Shown: positions 22,032 through 22,270 of the stretch, piece by piece
Layout: every line of letters begins with the position of its first letter
Numbering within the stretch: position 1 is the first letter of the stretch
Assembly: GCA_946886565.1 (NCBI GenBank)
Contig: CAMPIX010000029.1
Location: 1-22,270 of the forward strand
Length of the DNA stretch: 22,270 nucleotides
Origin: an uncultured Altererythrobacter sp.
GTDB taxonomy: Bacteria > Pseudomonadota > Alphaproteobacteria > Sphingomonadales > Sphingomonadaceae
Reading direction: 5' to 3'
Position numbers and translations under genes: made by a program
The notes under the pieces: model-generated
What the model was told of the DNA's origin: nothing
The model's database searches: none
The model's input: the letters and a program-made list of their open reading frames with translations, nothing else

Positions 22032-22270
22032 TCAATCCTGCTGCAGCTTGTGGACCGCATCGACGAGCTGGCCGTAGGTCTCGATCTCGGCCTGCTGGTT
22101 CATCGAGATGATCACGTCGAACTCGTCCTCGATCGCGGCGACGAAGTCCATCACCGTCAGGCTGTCGAACTCGAGGTCGCCGGCGAAGGTCGTGCCGTCC
22201 TCGATCGCGACCCCCTTCTTGTTGAACGGCTCGATCAGGCGGCGGATGGTCTGGTCGGTCTCGGCGCGGT
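22032..22270 (-). CDS. acpR: Acyl carrier protein paired with serine palmitoyltransferase, start outside window
   Basis: The last 78 residues and the stop are visible. LEFDSLTVMDFVAAIEDEF holds the phosphopantetheine-binding serine of the DSL motif, and FNKKGVAIEDGTTFAGD and IISMNQQAEIETYGQLVDAV match the acyl carrier protein encoded beside spt in sphingomonads. It presents the acyl chain to serine palmitoyltransferase. It lies 111 nt upstream of spt on the same strand, separated only by a palindromic repeat, so the two are probably coexpressed. Confidence 0.92.
   Translation of the reverse strand, partial: RAETDQTIRRLIEPFNKKGVAIEDGTTFAGDLEFDSLTVMDFVAAIEDEFDVIISMNQQAEIETYGQLVDAVHKLQQD

Overview
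The window is GC-rich alphaproteobacterial DNA, most likely from a sphingomonad (order Sphingomonadales, possibly Erythrobacteraceae or a relative). Three things point there. The right edge carries serine palmitoyltransferase followed by its dedicated acyl carrier protein, the entry point of bacterial sphingolipid synthesis. The left edge carries an OmpA-type barrel protein with a poly-proline linker. Most of the window is a Rhodobacter capsulatus-type gene transfer agent (GTA) head-and-tail cluster ending in a DUF2793 gene.

Layout. 1-727 (-): 5' part of an outer-membrane barrel protein. 923-14006 (-): GTA genes in reverse coordinate order: portal (g3), DUF6127 protein (g3.5 position), prohead protease (g4), capsid (g5), connector (g6), a 56-residue ORF in the g7 position, tail terminator (g8), tail tube (g9), chaperones (g10, g10.1), tape measure (g11), a greatly enlarged g12, hub (g13), NlpC/P60 peptidase (g14), g15 and DUF2793. 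Most neighbours overlap by 4-8 nt or lie only a few nt apart. 14005-15552: a non-GTA island with an isochorismatase-type hydrolase (+), an AT-richer gap with a strong minus-strand terminator, and two tiny divergent genes. 15623-17468 (-): the large terminase (g2) and a small-terminase-like protein (g1), with a good sigma70-type promoter upstream. 17723-22270: chromosomal genes for a DedA/YqaA membrane protein (+), an OsmC-type protein, an SDR oxidoreductase and a GSU2403-type nucleotidyltransferase-fold protein (all -), then spt and acpR (-).

The GTA genes would package DNA (g1, g2) into a small head (g3-g5) and join it through connectors (g6, g8) to a short tail (g9-g11) with a baseplate that crosses the envelope (g12-g15). 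No integrase, replication, lysis or repressor gene is present, which fits a GTA rather than a prophage. The main oddities are: (i) g12 has a ~565-residue N-terminal extension resembling a TIM-barrel glycosidase while g15 appears to lack the TIM-barrel domain of the R. capsulatus protein; (ii) the packaging genes are separated from the rest by foreign-looking DNA with a terminator; (iii) every GTA intergenic gap above about 100 bp is filled with palindromic repeats, including a family of ~230-260 bp elements whose end hairpins keep an ATCC loop while their stems covary.
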